The notes under the pieces: generated by a model
The model's input: only the letters and a program-made list of their open reading frames with translations
Told to the model about the DNA's origin: nothing
The model's database searches: none
Source: Cyanoderma ruficeps
Taxonomy: Eukaryota; Chordata; Aves; Passeriformes; Timaliidae
Length of the DNA: 64,000 bases
Reading direction: 5' to 3'
Assembly: GCA_008694505.1 (NCBI GenBank)
Contig: VZDJ01000060.1
Coordinates: 129,599-193,598, forward strand
Shown here: piece after piece, positions 1 through 13,700 of the stretch
Layout: the number at the start of each line of letters is the position of its first letter
How positions within the stretch are numbered: position 1 is the first letter of the stretch
Position numbers and translations under genes: made by a program

Positions 1-3000
1 GGAGCCAGCAAGGGGCTGTCTTCTGGCTCAGAAAGGATGTGGCTGTGCCCATGGGGACTCAGCCGACAGTCCATACGAGTACCAGCACATACATTCATGA
101 GTGGGTTGGATTTGCTCTCAACATGGAGGTCATGCTGAAGTTTCACTGCCAGTAAAAATACCATTCCTGCCCCTTCACCAGTTTTTTTACTTAAGGAAGC
201 TCACAGAATTAACTGCTCAAAGGGAGAATATCCCTGAAAAGTGGCACCTAGAAAGATGGGTGTCATGGTATGGGGCTTCTCTAGCATCTAGTGTGGCTTT
301 AGAGGCACGGGCTCATGCCTCTGTCCTCTTGACTCAGGTGTCCACAAAGCTCTCAGGAAGATCCCAGCTCCATGGCTCCAGCCAACCTGTTTCCACCCAA
401 GTCACAGCAGGAGGAGAGGGAGCTCTGGCTCAGGGTCACTCCTGTGGGGACCCCCAGGCTGCAGCAGCTCCACAGCCCCACACTCACTCTGGGTTATGCA
501 ACTGCTGCCGGCAGCACTCAGGGCTGGGGGCCAGGGACACCCAGCTGCTAATCCTGCCTCCCCACTGACACACTGCACGGCCGTGGGAAAGTCACTGAAC
601 GTCCCTGACAGCCACTGGGAAGAGCCAATGTTTATCATTCCTTCCAGGGAGCCCATCGTGGTGGTGTCTGGCCTCTGAAGAGCAGCCCTGCTACAGCCAG
701 GAACATCTTTGCTTCCTGCTTGCAGAGGTCCCAAGAGCTCCTCAGCACAGTCTCCAGCCTCAGCACTGGGCTTGGTGAGCCTCTGAGCCTTCTTAGGCCC
801 CCAGGCAGCATGTGCACAAGCTCAGCATCTCACCAGCATCCTGACATCTCCAAGTTTCCAACATGGCCTGGAAAAGGCCACTCTTGACAGCATGCCATTC
901 CAAAAGAGCACAGCATGGATCCACTGGTGCAGCAGACTGAGGCTGGGAAACGTGCTAAAATACTAATGCACTGAAACAGTTTGGCAAGGAAAAAACCAAT
1001 GTTATTCTGCCCCAGCTCATCTATAAACTCCAGCAAATTGTTTGCATAATTGAGATAGCAACAGGAACCCTAACAACTGGTATTTTCCTGTTCTAATCTT
1101 GCTGCACGCAGTGTAATATTTACAGACGTGAGTTCATTTTTGGCAATGCGAGTAGAGTTTGCACCATTAACCATTCTCATTCCTTTCTAGTTCCCTGCAC
1201 AAAGCTCTGGCACCCTCTCACCCAGCTGTCATTTCCTGCTTTCCCCGGAATGCTCAGGTATTTCTATCAGAAGCCTTTGCTCCCTTCCTGGATGATGGAG
1301 CAGAGTCTCTGCATGGTGCCAGCGGCTGCCACGCCCTGACCGGATGTGGCTGCAATCAGCAGCAAAGTCTGGCAGCTGCAGAGGGGTGTGAAGAGCAGGG
1401 ATGGACACTTGGGCATCACAGCATTTCCTGTGCACACACACACACGTGTGTGTGTTCACAGCACCACAACAGGCTTGGGCTGGAGAAGAGAGGAGAGGGA
1501 GAAAGCTCGGCCAAGAAACAGGAGGAAGATCCAGACCTGCAGATGCCTGTGAAGCTCCCTGGCACAGCTTGCTCTGAAAAGCCCCTGCTGATCCCCCAGA
1601 GCAGACTTTAATTAAAAGGCCATTTTGTTTGAACCTCTGGCCTCCTGTTCCAGCAGCAGGAATGGAACAACCCCACTGCTGCTCTTCTTGCCTGGTTTTG
1701 GCCAGATAACTTTGGACAAATCCCCTTTTCTTCCCATGCCCCTCCACATCCACACAAGCCCAGGTGATTAAACACAGCTGTGGTGCAGGTGTAGCACAAG
1801 AGCCAAGGAGAGACATCAATGCCCTGTGGAACGTGTCAAGGAGCAGACACCTCCAGGAAAGAGAGGGTGCTCCAGAATGGAGCTGTGCCAGCCCTGCCTG
1901 AGCCCTTGTCTGTGCACAAGGCACCTAGAGGTCCTAGAGGGAAGAATGCTACAGATACACCAGTGAGAGCACAGCAGGGCATAGCAGGCTTGAGATGTGA
2001 TGTTTTTGACATTAAACCTGTCTTGTAGGTTTTCCAGGGAGCTGTCCTGGACACACTGATCCCACCCAATGGGTCTGACTGCAGGGCAGCATGGCTGGGG
2101 AATAGTGTCATCTGCTCGGATAAACAAATGATTCATGTTGTGATTTCCAGACTATTTTCTTGCCCTAAGAATCCTGCCAGAAAAGGTCTGGGTCTCTCAG
2201 CTTGCTTGCACATCCTGCTGTCATTCAACAGGCAGAAGCTCCTAAAGAGAGCTGTTCTAACTCAGGCATTGATGAACTATTAGTCACCATCATCAAAGAA
2301 AGCAGCAGTAAATGCCAGCAGCAGGGCACCTGTGCACCTCCTAAAGTAATGCTGTGCCTCCTGTTTCCATACATGCTGCTGGCAATGCACAGTGCACCTG
2401 CACAGAAGACCACACTGCCATTCACCAGGCTCCCCATAAAATGAGAGTCCCACATTGCTCTTTACCCTTCCTGTCATGAGGGCAGGTCAAATTTTTTTAT
2501 TTTTATTACATGTCTCAGGTTGCATGAATGTACCTTCCCACAGCAGAGCACTCCTGCCCAACAGATCTCAGTTGTAAACTTCCTTGGCTCTTCTGAGGCA
2601 GAAACACAACTATTTTTAAAAAACTGTTTCTTTGTTTGTTTTAATATAAAGACAAAGTTTGCAGGAAGACCACCGATTAGAGAGTTGGGTTTGAGAGGAC
2701 AGAGGACACAGCTCTCTCCAAGGAAAAGATCTCTGCAGTTGTAGCTGATCCATCAGAGAGACATGAGGCAGCCATCCCCAATGCCACAGAAATGCTGGAC
2801 AGGTTTGGCACAAGGACTGGCATGGGGCTGATCCAGTTCTTCAAGCACTCAGTATCCAACATGTTTCCTGCTCCCTGCACTGTCAGCAGGCACTGCAGAG
2901 CAGTGTTTGTGGATTATCTGGAGAGGATTGCCAGGGGATGATGGCCCCTGGTGTCCCCAGCCAGAGACCCTGCATGACACAATCACACCTGAACCAGAGT

Positions 3001-6000
3001 GGGAGTTTTCTACCTTGTCCTTTCAAAACTGGACAGTTTCTCTTTGAAGTATCCCAAAAATGCTCTAGAAGTCTCAAATCCAGCCTTGTGTACAAGGACG
3101 TGCCTCAGCACCCCTGAAGCCTCCCAGAGGCACTCACAGGGACACAAGGCAGAGACAGCCAGGATGTATCCACATCCAGAGCAAAAGCAGCAAGGATGTC
3201 ACTGCAGTGACAGGGGAATGAGCACTCCAGGCACCAGATGAGCCCCTGGTGTTCTCAGGGAACCAGTTCAGAGGGACAGTAGAGAAGGAAAGTGGCAAGA
3301 CATGGCAAAGGCACGATTCTTCCATGCTGAGCTGGGTTACAGTGGTGAGCTGAGCCTTCCAGTGCCAAGGGGAGATTTTGGATCAGCTGTGAAGACAGGG
3401 GTAGAGGAACTGGGAATAGATTTATAAGGAAGCAGACACAGGGTGGGCAACTCAGATATAGCATGAGTAGAAACAAAAGGAGGAAAAGAAGACAGGATGA
3501 GATGAGGGGATAAAAGGGATAAGGGCGTAGTAATAGGAAGGAATGGTCAAGAGATAACAGAGCTGGAAATAAAGGCACCTGAAAAAAAGCAAAACTAGGA
3601 AGAGATATAAACTAAATCTTTCCCCATCTGCCTCCATCCACAGGCTGGACTGTTTCCAGGACTATTCCCCCAGGCAGCTCCAAATTTATTTCCCTGCTGC
3701 CATCTGCTCTGTGGCTCCCCTCCACACACGCTCCTGACTGGCACTTCTTCCCATCACCTGTTGCTGACATGGCAGACCTCTCACTGCTGCTGACAGCCAA
3801 GTGACTCTGAGGCCTGGGTGGAGTGTCTGCACATAAATCAGGAGCTGCTTTGTAGTCCCAGAGCTTTGTTCAGCTCCTGTTCCCCATCCTGGCTATGGCA
3901 GTGCGGGGGGGATGCAGGCATCAAACAGCCCCAGGCACCAGAGAAGACTGGAAAGAGGAGACGCTGCAGCAGGTGCTGGGCAGAGCTGGTTTTGAATCAA
4001 CTTCTAAATAAGGTCAATTTCCTCCTATCCCTGCTCCTTTTTCTTGCATTACAGATAAGATGCCAAGGCTGTATCTCCCAGCACCAAGGATGCTGAGTGC
4101 CTGCTGTAGTCCCAGCTGTTAGGTTTAGACCTCCATTGCAAACTCAAAAAGGGACATCCCCAAAAGGCTGAGGATTTTTTTTAAAATCTCTTAGATAGAT
4201 GTCCTAGTCTTTAAATGTGCTTGCTTAAACGTGAGCCGTGTTTCTCTTCCCAGCTCTGTCTCCCGTGTCCTTCTGCTGTGAGCGTGCAGGCAGTGGGCTG
4301 GGAGGCTCAGCAGGCTGCCCACAGCCCCCTTCATGCACTGCAAGATGAAGACCACAGGTGTGAACATGCCCATGAAGGTTATACAGTCCTAAGGGGAGAC
4401 AAAGACTTCCTCTGCTCCTCTTGGGAGACAGGTCCACATGTACTGCCAAGACTGGCCTGATTCAGAAACCTCATACGAGCACCAGGCCCATGCTTGGGCT
4501 AAAAAATCTTCAAATACTGCCTTTACCTCCTCCTCCCCAGCAGCCCTACAACTGGGTCATGCACAGACCCACCCAGCAGTGGGTTATTCAGTTATTCCCC
4601 AGCTTATTACCCCAAAGCTTCACCCTTAGAGCAGTCGAGCTCCTCAAGGCCATCTTGGCCAACTTTAGGTCTTTCTTTGTTCAAGTTTAGTTGCGCTCAC
4701 GTGCAGCGGGAATGGCCAGTGGAGCCAAATGTGAGGCAAATATTTGCCAGTCACAGCTTTCCCCTCATGGCTAAGCCCTGGCTTCAGAGCTGAGAAAAGT
4801 AGCTCAAGTCCCTGTCAAATAAATACCACAGTGATCCAGCCAGGCAGCACGGCAGTCTTTCCCAGGACAGATGAGGTGTGAGGAACAGGCACAGCAATAT
4901 AATCCTGCCGTACCCACACAATAAATGCTCATGTCAGGGCTTCACCAAGTAGTGAGTGAGCCATCACTGAAATAATACTTCACAGTGTCCATCAGGCTCT
5001 CTGCACTTCTAATAGCTCCCAGTTCCATCTCATGGGCACAGCAGCTGGCAGGGTAATGCTCTGCCTTGTGAGGTTAAACCTCTTCCAGTGAGGTTAAACA
5101 GCTCACTGTGGAGATCATGGAAGGAAGTTCTGCTACTAGTTTGCTTCACTTCTTGGAAAGCTGGGTCATTCCTTGGAAATCTACCCACTAGGAGTCAGAA
5201 ATTAGCAACTACCCAGGTATCAGCTACAACATACACCCTCTCCAGCATCCCCTGGCACCCTCCCTTTTTCATTCAACAGGACTGGTAGCAAGGAAGACTC
5301 ACAAGGTGGGTGCTGCAGACTCTGCCCAAGCTCTTTCTCCAAAGCCTGGGAATGCTTTCCATGTCATGTTTTCTAGCAAAATACCACATTCCCAGGAAGC
5401 TGCTGGGCAGATTGTTCTGCAGACCTCTGTCCTCTGCCCACACAGGACAGTGGCCAAGCCAAATCCCCAGACCAGCAGTGCTCTGTGGCACCAAGGAGCC
5501 TTGGTATTTCCCCTTAGAGATCTTGATTTTCAGGGGAGGATAAGAAAGGGCTGTTTGTACATGGACTGTGATTCTGGAAAAACATTCTCCAGAAATTCAG
5601 CACACGAGAGACACTGAGGATAGAAAACCTCAGCTCAGGTGGTCAGAGAAGGGCAAATCAAAAGCCCTCAGAAAAGGGCTGCCTGGCTAAAGGTGAAGAC
5701 AGGCCACCTCTTTGATGAGGACGTGCCCTTCCAAGCATTGGCATGCCCGTTGGGAAGACTCCCTGGCATCCAGCACACCATCAAAGCACTGCCCAAACTT
5801 GGCACAGGCCACAGGGCCATGCCCTCAGTGCTGATTTAGAGCTGACAGAGCCAGAACTGGCACATGCTTCTAGCAGGAGATGCAGCCCAATAGCCTGGGC
5901 AGGACAGTTGCCTCGAGCAAGATTAACATTTGGCTGTCTGCACCCTCAGTTGTTAGCCAGAGCTGGTGGCTGGAAGGACCATATCACCCTTGTTATGTGG

Positions 6001-7326
6001 CCATTTTAAAAATAACCTTTCCCAAAGCCCCACAGTGCACACCCCTGTGTCTGTCTCAGCTCCAGGAGCTGAGGGGGATCAGCTTGCAGGGCTGATGGGT
6101 ATTTTTGGGCACTCTGACTAATTGTCAGGACATATGCTGAGCATTCTTTACAAGGAAAAACAAAGCTGCAAAGTCTCCTCCAACGAGGCCTAAGGGGTTG
6201 GATTAGTCACAAGAGTTATTTTCACAAACATCTGCTTTAGGAAGGGTGGATTTAACTTCCAGCTTCAGATAAGCTGCAGTTTAAAATGGAAGAAGAGGTC
6301 AACTTCCTTGCACTCCAACACTCACCACAAAGGCTGGGCCAGGCTGGGCCACATCACACCAACAAGGGCAGGAGTAGTGGAAACTCTTTCCCTTGGAGTG
6401 TCTTCAGATTCACAACCTGTGGTGCTTCTTTGGCACCACATCAAGTATTTTTCCAGTGTGTCCCTCTTCCTCCCTCCACTCTCAGGAGCAAGAGCTCCCA
6501 TCTCAGAAGCTCCAGAGGTGATGTCCTGCAGCCCAATGTGAGGTGCTCCTCAAAGGCCACATCCCCTGACAGGAGCAGAGATCAGCCAATTCTTGCAAGT
6601 TTATTCACGATTAAAAACACTTTGTCCTAAAAGCAACCTCTTCTGGGTGGGTTTCTTTGTTGCAGTTCCTTGCTGCTTTTTTCACCAGCCTGAGCACCTC
6701 AGCAGCACTTCCCTCACATGCCAGTTTAAGGCAGCACTTGTCCAGTTCACTTTCTCTAAGACAGCAAATAAAGCAACTGTGTGCAACATCTCCACAACAT
6801 CCTGGCACACAAAAGCCAGAGCAGCCCATGTTTCCCCACCACTTTGCTCTCCATTTCAGCCCGGAAGATCTTTAGGACGTTTTAAGCCCCTCTGCTGTCT
6901 CAACCCATGCTGTTGGCCCCTGGGCTTGTGCTTCACCCTTTCTCTGGCATATATCAAATCTTGCTCTTCTCATTCAGCAGACCCTCTGCACCAGAAGTGC
7001 ACACGTCTCAAGATGACAAGAGCTCTCTGAAGTCTCCACCAGTGCTCTCTGTACATTTTCCCCCAAGCTGCAGAGCAATTTCCACTGAGGATAAGTGTTG
7101 TCAATTCAATTTCTAATAACTGCATTAAAATGTATGAGCCATTTCTCCGGAGTCAGGGATAAGGTTTTCAAAGTGCCTGTGTGATACAGGAATGTAAATC
7201 TCATTTTTCATAAAATGATAAGGATCCTGAGTCTCTCTGGAAATATGTCAGATCAGAGCTGGGCAAGGACTATACCGCAAAGCTTTACCTGTGGGGTCAG
7301 TTAGAAAACACAGATTCAAATGTAAA
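1..7326. other. Non-coding intergenic block
   Basis: I see no coding exon on either strand. All open frames are short, lack family motifs and are not bounded by credible splice sites. Base composition is CpG-poor single-copy DNA. The only simple structure is an alternating CA/TG palindrome at 1431-1455. The block lies far beyond the 3' end of SLC9A6, towards where human synteny places FHL1. Confidence 0.6.
1431..1455. repeat. (CA)n(TG)n self-complementary dinucleotide repeat
   Basis: A CA run changes directly into a TG run at ACGT, making a perfect alternating purine-pyrimidine palindrome of about 24 bases. It is a simple repeat with hairpin or Z-DNA potential. No function is claimed. Confidence 0.8.
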
Positions 7327-7373
7327 NNNNNNNNNNNNNNNNNNNNNNNNNNAAAAAAAAAAAAAAAAAAAAA
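7327..7373. other. Assembly gap (26 N) followed by 21 A
   Basis: Twenty-six N bases run directly into 21 A and then a short A-rich tail. A gap next to a homopolymer is a typical short-read assembly failure. The poly-A could be the tail of an inserted retrocopy or simply an A-rich microsatellite, and the gap hides the answer. Confidence 0.9.
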
Positions 7374-10369
7374 GAAAAGGGAACAAATATCTTTAAATCT
7401 TTCATCAGGGGTGGGTTTCAATTTCAGCCAAAACTGGAGAGTCCCAGCCCAGAATGGTTTTCAGAGCCCTGCCCTGGTTTGTGCTATCCCAGCTGAGTGT
7501 CATTATCTGCAGGATAGAGGCTGTTTTGGAGAGGGAAGCATGGGAATTCTCCTCCCCAACACACTCCCACTCTAGTTTTTCAGTAACCTAGCAAAATTTA
7601 AGTTCCTTCAGTGTCTTGGAAATGTTAAGATCAGTAGACTAATACTTGGAAGAGACAGCTCAGGCCAAAGGAGCATCCGGAGGTGAGGTTACTGAAAATG
7701 CCAAATTTAACGCCTTCATCCCCCATCCCATTCATTTCTACCAGTGCTGACTCTTGGAGCAATGGGCAAAGTCTGTGTGTGAATACATTCATTAAACACA
7801 AACTTTGGAATAAGAAAAGTGAGACACTTAGAAGAGTGATTGATTTTAAACATTGAAATATACCAACTGCCATTTGAAAAAGCATTTGTGTGTTTGATTA
7901 AGCCATCCATTGCTCTGGGGCTGGATTCAGGCCCAAAAAATTATTTTGTTTTCTTTTTCAAGTAGCAGAAACACAATAAATTCAGGGACAACGAGCAACA
8001 CAGTCTGCAAAGAGAAACAGCTCTTCTCAGCACAACCACTGCAAGCTTTGCTACTACTGCCCACACCCAGCTATTAGAGGATGGGCTCCATGTGGCAGAA
8101 AAGCAATGCTAATTTCTCACAAGTGCCAGGGAAAAGTGTCAAAAAGCTAAACCAGATGTGAAACAGTGGTTTCCATTCTTTAAAACCAGCTTGTGCAACC
8201 GCATTTCATGAGAGCCCACAAGCACTGTGTCCCTTTGGGAATGCTGCAGGACAATGGGGAAAAGGTGAGGTTTCCAAACCATGGAGGGCTTTTCCTGCAA
8301 TAGCAAAGACTCTGCTGTCCCTCTGGTGAAGTTATACCCCTTGAGACAAATTCTCAGCTGTGCTAGAAGGAAACCTGGTGGGAAGCCTTGCCTGCTTTTT
8401 GCCAGTGCTGAGCAAGGTTAGGCTTGGTCCTGGATCTGCAGAGAACAGCAGTGGGCTTAGTCACCCAGAGACACCCAGAAGTCAAACACACCTTGATACC
8501 AAGAAGGTGAAACACTGGGGGAGGAGACAGGGAAGACCTGCAGGGATGGCTGCCCTGTTCCCAGATGTTAACATCTAGTGCTGCACCCCACAGAAAAGAG
8601 TTGACACAAAGGAACATCAGGCACCACATGCAAACAATTCACATATAGGCAGGCAGTGTCTCATTTCCAAAGAGATGCTGAAAACAGAAGATAAAATGCT
8701 CCACGTGGCATTTGTAGATTTCCAAGTTTTTTATCATCCTGCCCATCTAAGTTACGGGCAGTTTGGGGCCACAGAGCTGTGCTATGCAGCAGAGTCACAC
8801 GGACCCAACCCCAGCCACTGGGACAGCCCAGGCACACCAGAGCACTGCCCACCTTGCAGCTATAAAAGGTGAATTCATGTCTGTCTCACCTGGATTTCAG
8901 TCAGCTGTAAGTCCTCACATGAAAATCATCTTATTTCAAATGCCAGACTGCTCCAAGAACCAGGCTTTCCTGAAGCTTCTCCCTGAAGCTGATGGCTGAA
9001 TGCACTGGTGGCACTGAGAGCTGCCCATGATGCTGCTCTCAAGCCCGTGGTTGTGTCACCAAAGCATTTCTCACATGGCTCCAGAAAGGAGCTGGAAAAA
9101 ATCCACCCACAGCCCTGGAAGGGATTTGTAAGAGCATATAATTTACAGATCTCTCAAGATTGCAAAATTATAATAAAAGACTTCCAAAATACAAGATACC
9201 CCTGCTGAAACCAATCTCTTTTTATAGATGGAACCTCCTTCCCTTGTTTCAGAAAGCTATGAGGTTAATCCAAAAAAAAATCATGTTTTTTCATCATGTG
9301 AGTATGTTCACAGATCACTTTTCAGGGGCTCAGCTTTTGTTTGCATTTATGCTGTTGATAATTGTTCCCTGTTTTCACTCACTAGTAATTATGTCTTACA
9401 AGATTTGCTGAAATCTGTGTCAGTGGAGCTCTGGTAAGAGGCTCATGTGTTGCTTCATCAGGACAGCTGCCAGGTGTTGTTCTCATGTATTTCTATACAG
9501 CTTCATGTATTTGGTAATTGAGCAATGGGGAGAAAAACCCAAGCAAAGACCACTGCCACAGCGTTGTCAGCCTCCCCACTGCTGCACCATGGTGCAGAGG
9601 GACAGGCAGTACTTCCTCCTACAGACAGAGCTTTTCAGTTAAAAGCTGTACTTCTTCAGAAAATGCAAGTCAATCAAATGAAAGTGCGTCTGGAAACATC
9701 TCTGTCCTCACAGAGAAAGGTGCAGGATGATACAGGAGCCCTTCCTGGGCTGCCAAGAGACTGAGTGCAGCACAGCCTCCTTATCCTGCCTTTCTCAGGC
9801 ACAACTGGCACTCCATGAGAGGCCCCTCCAGCCCCAGCCTCCATCATCCCAGAAATGACATCTCTGCTCCCATGGTGCCCAGGCAGGAGGTGACTTCAAA
9901 AGTCCAGTCTGACTTGCTTAAACTGGGGACACTTCAGGACAAGGTAATGCCAGAGTCCCAATTTTCAATCTCCTGCCCCCAGGCAGAAGAGGGTGAGGTT
10001 TTTCTAAGCTCCTGCTCCAGGCTCTGGAACAGCAGCAGGGAGAGGTTTGGCCTGTCAATACTCCTGTATAACCAGCTGCGTAGAACCAGCCTTTACCTAC
10101 AAGTCAAGCATCTCAGTTTCCCCCCAGTCCTTTCACACAGGGAGAAGTTTCCAGGAAGAGGAGATAGCACAGGAGGCCACCTTTGCACCACCTGAACCCA
10201 CCCCCAAGGTTCTCCTGCCCACAGTCCCACAAGGAGTACAATTCCCATACTTCCAGGAATCGTAAAAGCCCTGTCTCAGCAGCCAGCTTCACGAACCATC
10301 CCCTGCCCAGTCTCATTTACAAGGCAAAAGCTGTTTGGCAAAACAGCTCACACGGCATCCAAATGTCGG
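7374..10369. other. Non-coding intergenic block
   Basis: No exon, RNA gene or repeat family is recognised here. Open frames are short and unsupported, and composition is CpG-poor. Confidence 0.55.
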
Positions 10370-10740
10370 TGGAGCAGACAGCATTCCTGGCGCTGGCTCC
10401 CTTTCCATCCGGCTGCTCCGGCTCAGGCACCGACGCTGCTGCTCCAAGGATGAGCTCATCGCTATTTCAGGTTGAATTTGCACTTGGCAATCTCCCCGGT
10501 AACCAAAACAAGTTACTCCTTGGTTTATAAGAGATTTATTGGTTGTTTGGTTCAGTGTCTAGTGGAGCACACAGAGATTTCCCGGCACTAGAGCTGCGGG
10601 GAGAGCGGGGAGGGCAGGAGGTGTTCGGAGTGCTCCGGAGACGGGCGGTGTGAGCCCTGCAGGGCGGACGGAAAACTCTCTTCGGGCTCACCCCACCGGC
10701 ATGGAACTGAGGAAAGGAGGTGAGAGACACGGCTTTCACT
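10370..10740. promoter_or_regulatory. Small CpG-rich island, possible promoter or first exon
   Basis: CpG dinucleotides are concentrated between about 10,380 and 10,700, with about ten in the 140 bases from 10,560, while the flanks are CpG-poor. On the plus strand a TATAAG (10526-10531) precedes a stretch ending in a good donor, GAG|GTGAGA, with the exon end at 10719. An ATG at 10701 would open six codons before that donor. On the minus strand a pyrimidine-rich acceptor ending CCCCGCAG precedes CTCTAG near 10,602. I cannot choose a strand or confirm transcription. Human synteny suggests FHL1 regulatory DNA, but this is inference. Confidence 0.3.
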
Positions 10741-13700
10741 CACACACACCACAGGTGAGCCTTTATGGCAGCCTCCTGCCACCCCAAACAAGCGTTAGAG
10801 CCTCTCCACCATACTGGAATAACCACAGGGATGGCGTTTGCAACCCTGTCCAGCCAAAAACCAGCAAATCTTTCCCCAAACAGGAATTGTGTGTCCCACA
10901 CTCACTGCAAGAAACCCATCCTACCACAGGGACAGATCCAGAGTTGAAGTTTCCACTTTTGGCTATAAATCATTAAGGTGATAATGGCATAAGAGAGAAG
11001 GGAATGTTATGGCAAGGTGTGGACGACATGTTCTGGCATCCACCAAACAAATCCAGACAGAATTTAACAGATTTGCAACCCCACCAAGTGCCCTTGTGCT
11101 GCTGTGAGTTGAATGTGGGCTGCTCTCCAGTCCTGATCCCATATTGTCATCCTGGCCATTTCCAGCTGGAAAATAAGTTCTACATCAAGTGGCATTCACC
11201 TGGCAGGCTGTCCTCTGGGGAAGCATGAATAGCTTTCAATGGGCAGAGCAAGGGTAGACAGGAAACTGTATTTGCATGTGTTATGTGAAATACATAGCTC
11301 TGTGTATTTTTAAAGTGAGATGAGACCAGGGAGCGAGAGAGGGAAATCCTTGCACCCTGGGCTGTCCATTAGTGTCTTTCCACAGTAGTGTCAGAAGCAA
11401 GATCACATCAGGACAATGCTTAGAGATCACCGGGGAATTTTTAAGTGGAAGCAAAGCCACTCAGTCTCCAGAAGATGATCTCAAATTACTCAGTCCAGAT
11501 GAGGACCACACACCTGTGTTCTGGAGGTGCTGTCTGTGTTCACATTCCCTCAAACCACTGACTGCCCTACAGTTAATGCTGTGCCCAGGAGCAGGACACA
11601 GTGCCAGGCCCCTGGAATGCTCTTGGGATCCTGACACTGCCTCCATGGGCTCTTCAACTGAATAGGCATCAGTCAGAAACTCATCAAACTCATCCACTGG
11701 ATGAGGTAAGTCAAGCTAGAAAAATCTCTGTAGCACACAGCAAGGGCATTGTGAGTGCACACAGCTGTCCCAAGACAGCAGTTTCCTGGGATGCTGCAGC
11801 CCGGGGGATGACACACCTACCAGGAATTTTAAAGAGCTCTTTGCTATCTCAGTGCAATGAGATGAGGGGAAAACCAAGAGGCACAGAATGGAGTGGAAAG
11901 GGCTCAGGAGTCCAAAAATGAGACGATAACACAGAAGCTGGGAAGGGAGGCAGGCAGTGCCTCAGAAGTGACTAATTCCAAACCTTTGCTCCAGTGTTTA
12001 TTATAGAAAAGAACAGATAAGAAAGGCTGCTGGTAACAACTGCCAGGGGCAGCCAGTCCCAAGGTAAACAAACAGCAAATGCCTTGGGAGCAGGCTGCCA
12101 AGGTCCAGATGGTTCCCACATCTTGGACCATTTCTTTAAAAGAACGGGCATTATTTTCTCCTACCCCAGCATCCTCCCAGCAGTGGAGGGGACATATTTA
12201 GGGTAGTGTCATAGTTAAGGGGATCTTTGGTCAGAGACCACTGGAGGCGCATGAAAACTGAATATTCCCATATGAAGGCTCTGGGGAAGATCTGGGAGCA
12301 AACTCCCTGCAGGAAAGTCAACTAACAACCACTGCAGGCTGGACCAGTCATGGCTTTAGTGTGATGGACCATTTCTATTTTTCTTAGCACAAGAAGAAAG
12401 CCATGTCCAGCACTCCGGTTCATATGAGAGAGTTTTGGAGGATTGAGTGGATTTTTTGCTCTGTCCAAGCAAAACAGCAAGAGCAATTCTTGCTCTGCCA
12501 GAAGCTCTGAACTCCTCTGCAGCTGAGAGCTGGTGTAACACAAGAACCCTCACACCCTGGGGCATCTGCTGCAGTGCCAAAGGGATCTTGAAGCAAAATA
12601 GGTGGATTTTAGATCACTGTACCAACTGCGCCTCCCTGCAGGAGTCCCTTGGCATATGGAGCACACACAATTTCTTGTGAACAGGGGTCTTTTAAACCCA
12701 TAATTTCAGCAGACAGACACCCCTGGAGAGAGCCAGTATTTGATTTGAAGCTCCTTCACATGTCAAAGCATTGTAAAGTATGAAGGTCTCTTATATCTTG
12801 AAGACAGCTGGCAGGATTTCTAAGACAGAGTTTTCTATTCCATTTGGTCATTTTAGCTATTTTTCCTGTTATTTACCTCCACATCACAATAGAAACAGGA
12901 GAACAGATTAATTTCACTGTAGCTCTGCAATTCACCGAGTAAATTGGCCCTGAAACATTTTGATCCAAACTATTAAATCTCAAGTTAGACAGCCTCTTGT
13001 GAGGCAGATTTTAGTCTTCTCTTTTCCACTCTGCTCATTTCCCCTTTCCAGGGGTGGAAATCCCTCATAGTTCATGACCCTTGGCTGCCAGCTCACACCA
13101 CAGACAGCTCTGCAGGAGGGATGCATCCCAAAGGACACCAGTCACTGGGGTCACCTCAAGGAACAGAAAAAAAGATGAGGCACATCTGTGGAACAAGTGG
13201 GTCTTCTGAAAACGTCAGTCCAAAGTTAAGAGGGTTTGAATTTCTTATTTACAAAAATAATGCAACTCTGTAACAGCATCCAAACCAAAATTGTAACTGT
13301 GCCTGAAAATTTCCGGTCAGGCTCACAGCAAAATAGCTGCCCTTCCACCCTGGATTGCAGCTCCAGGAACTGCCAGGAACCCTGCCCTAGCTCTCCAACT
13401 TCTTCCAGGGAACTCTAGTTCAGCCTTTTTTGAAAGAGTGCTTCCAACCCTGTCCCTACCATTACAGCATGGCTATAATGCAATCCTTGCCCTACTTTGA
13501 TTTTCTCCAAAGTCTTAAAGGCAATTTTAGCCCTGTCTTGCCATAGGACACAAACCCCATTTCCCATATATTCTGATGGAGATGAAATTGCTGGAGAAGC
13601 AGAAGAGCGATATCCATCCATCCATCCATCCATCNGGCAAGCACTGCCCCATCAGGGGCTCTTCTGTGGCTTTCCAACAGCAGCTTGGAGCCAAGCCTCT

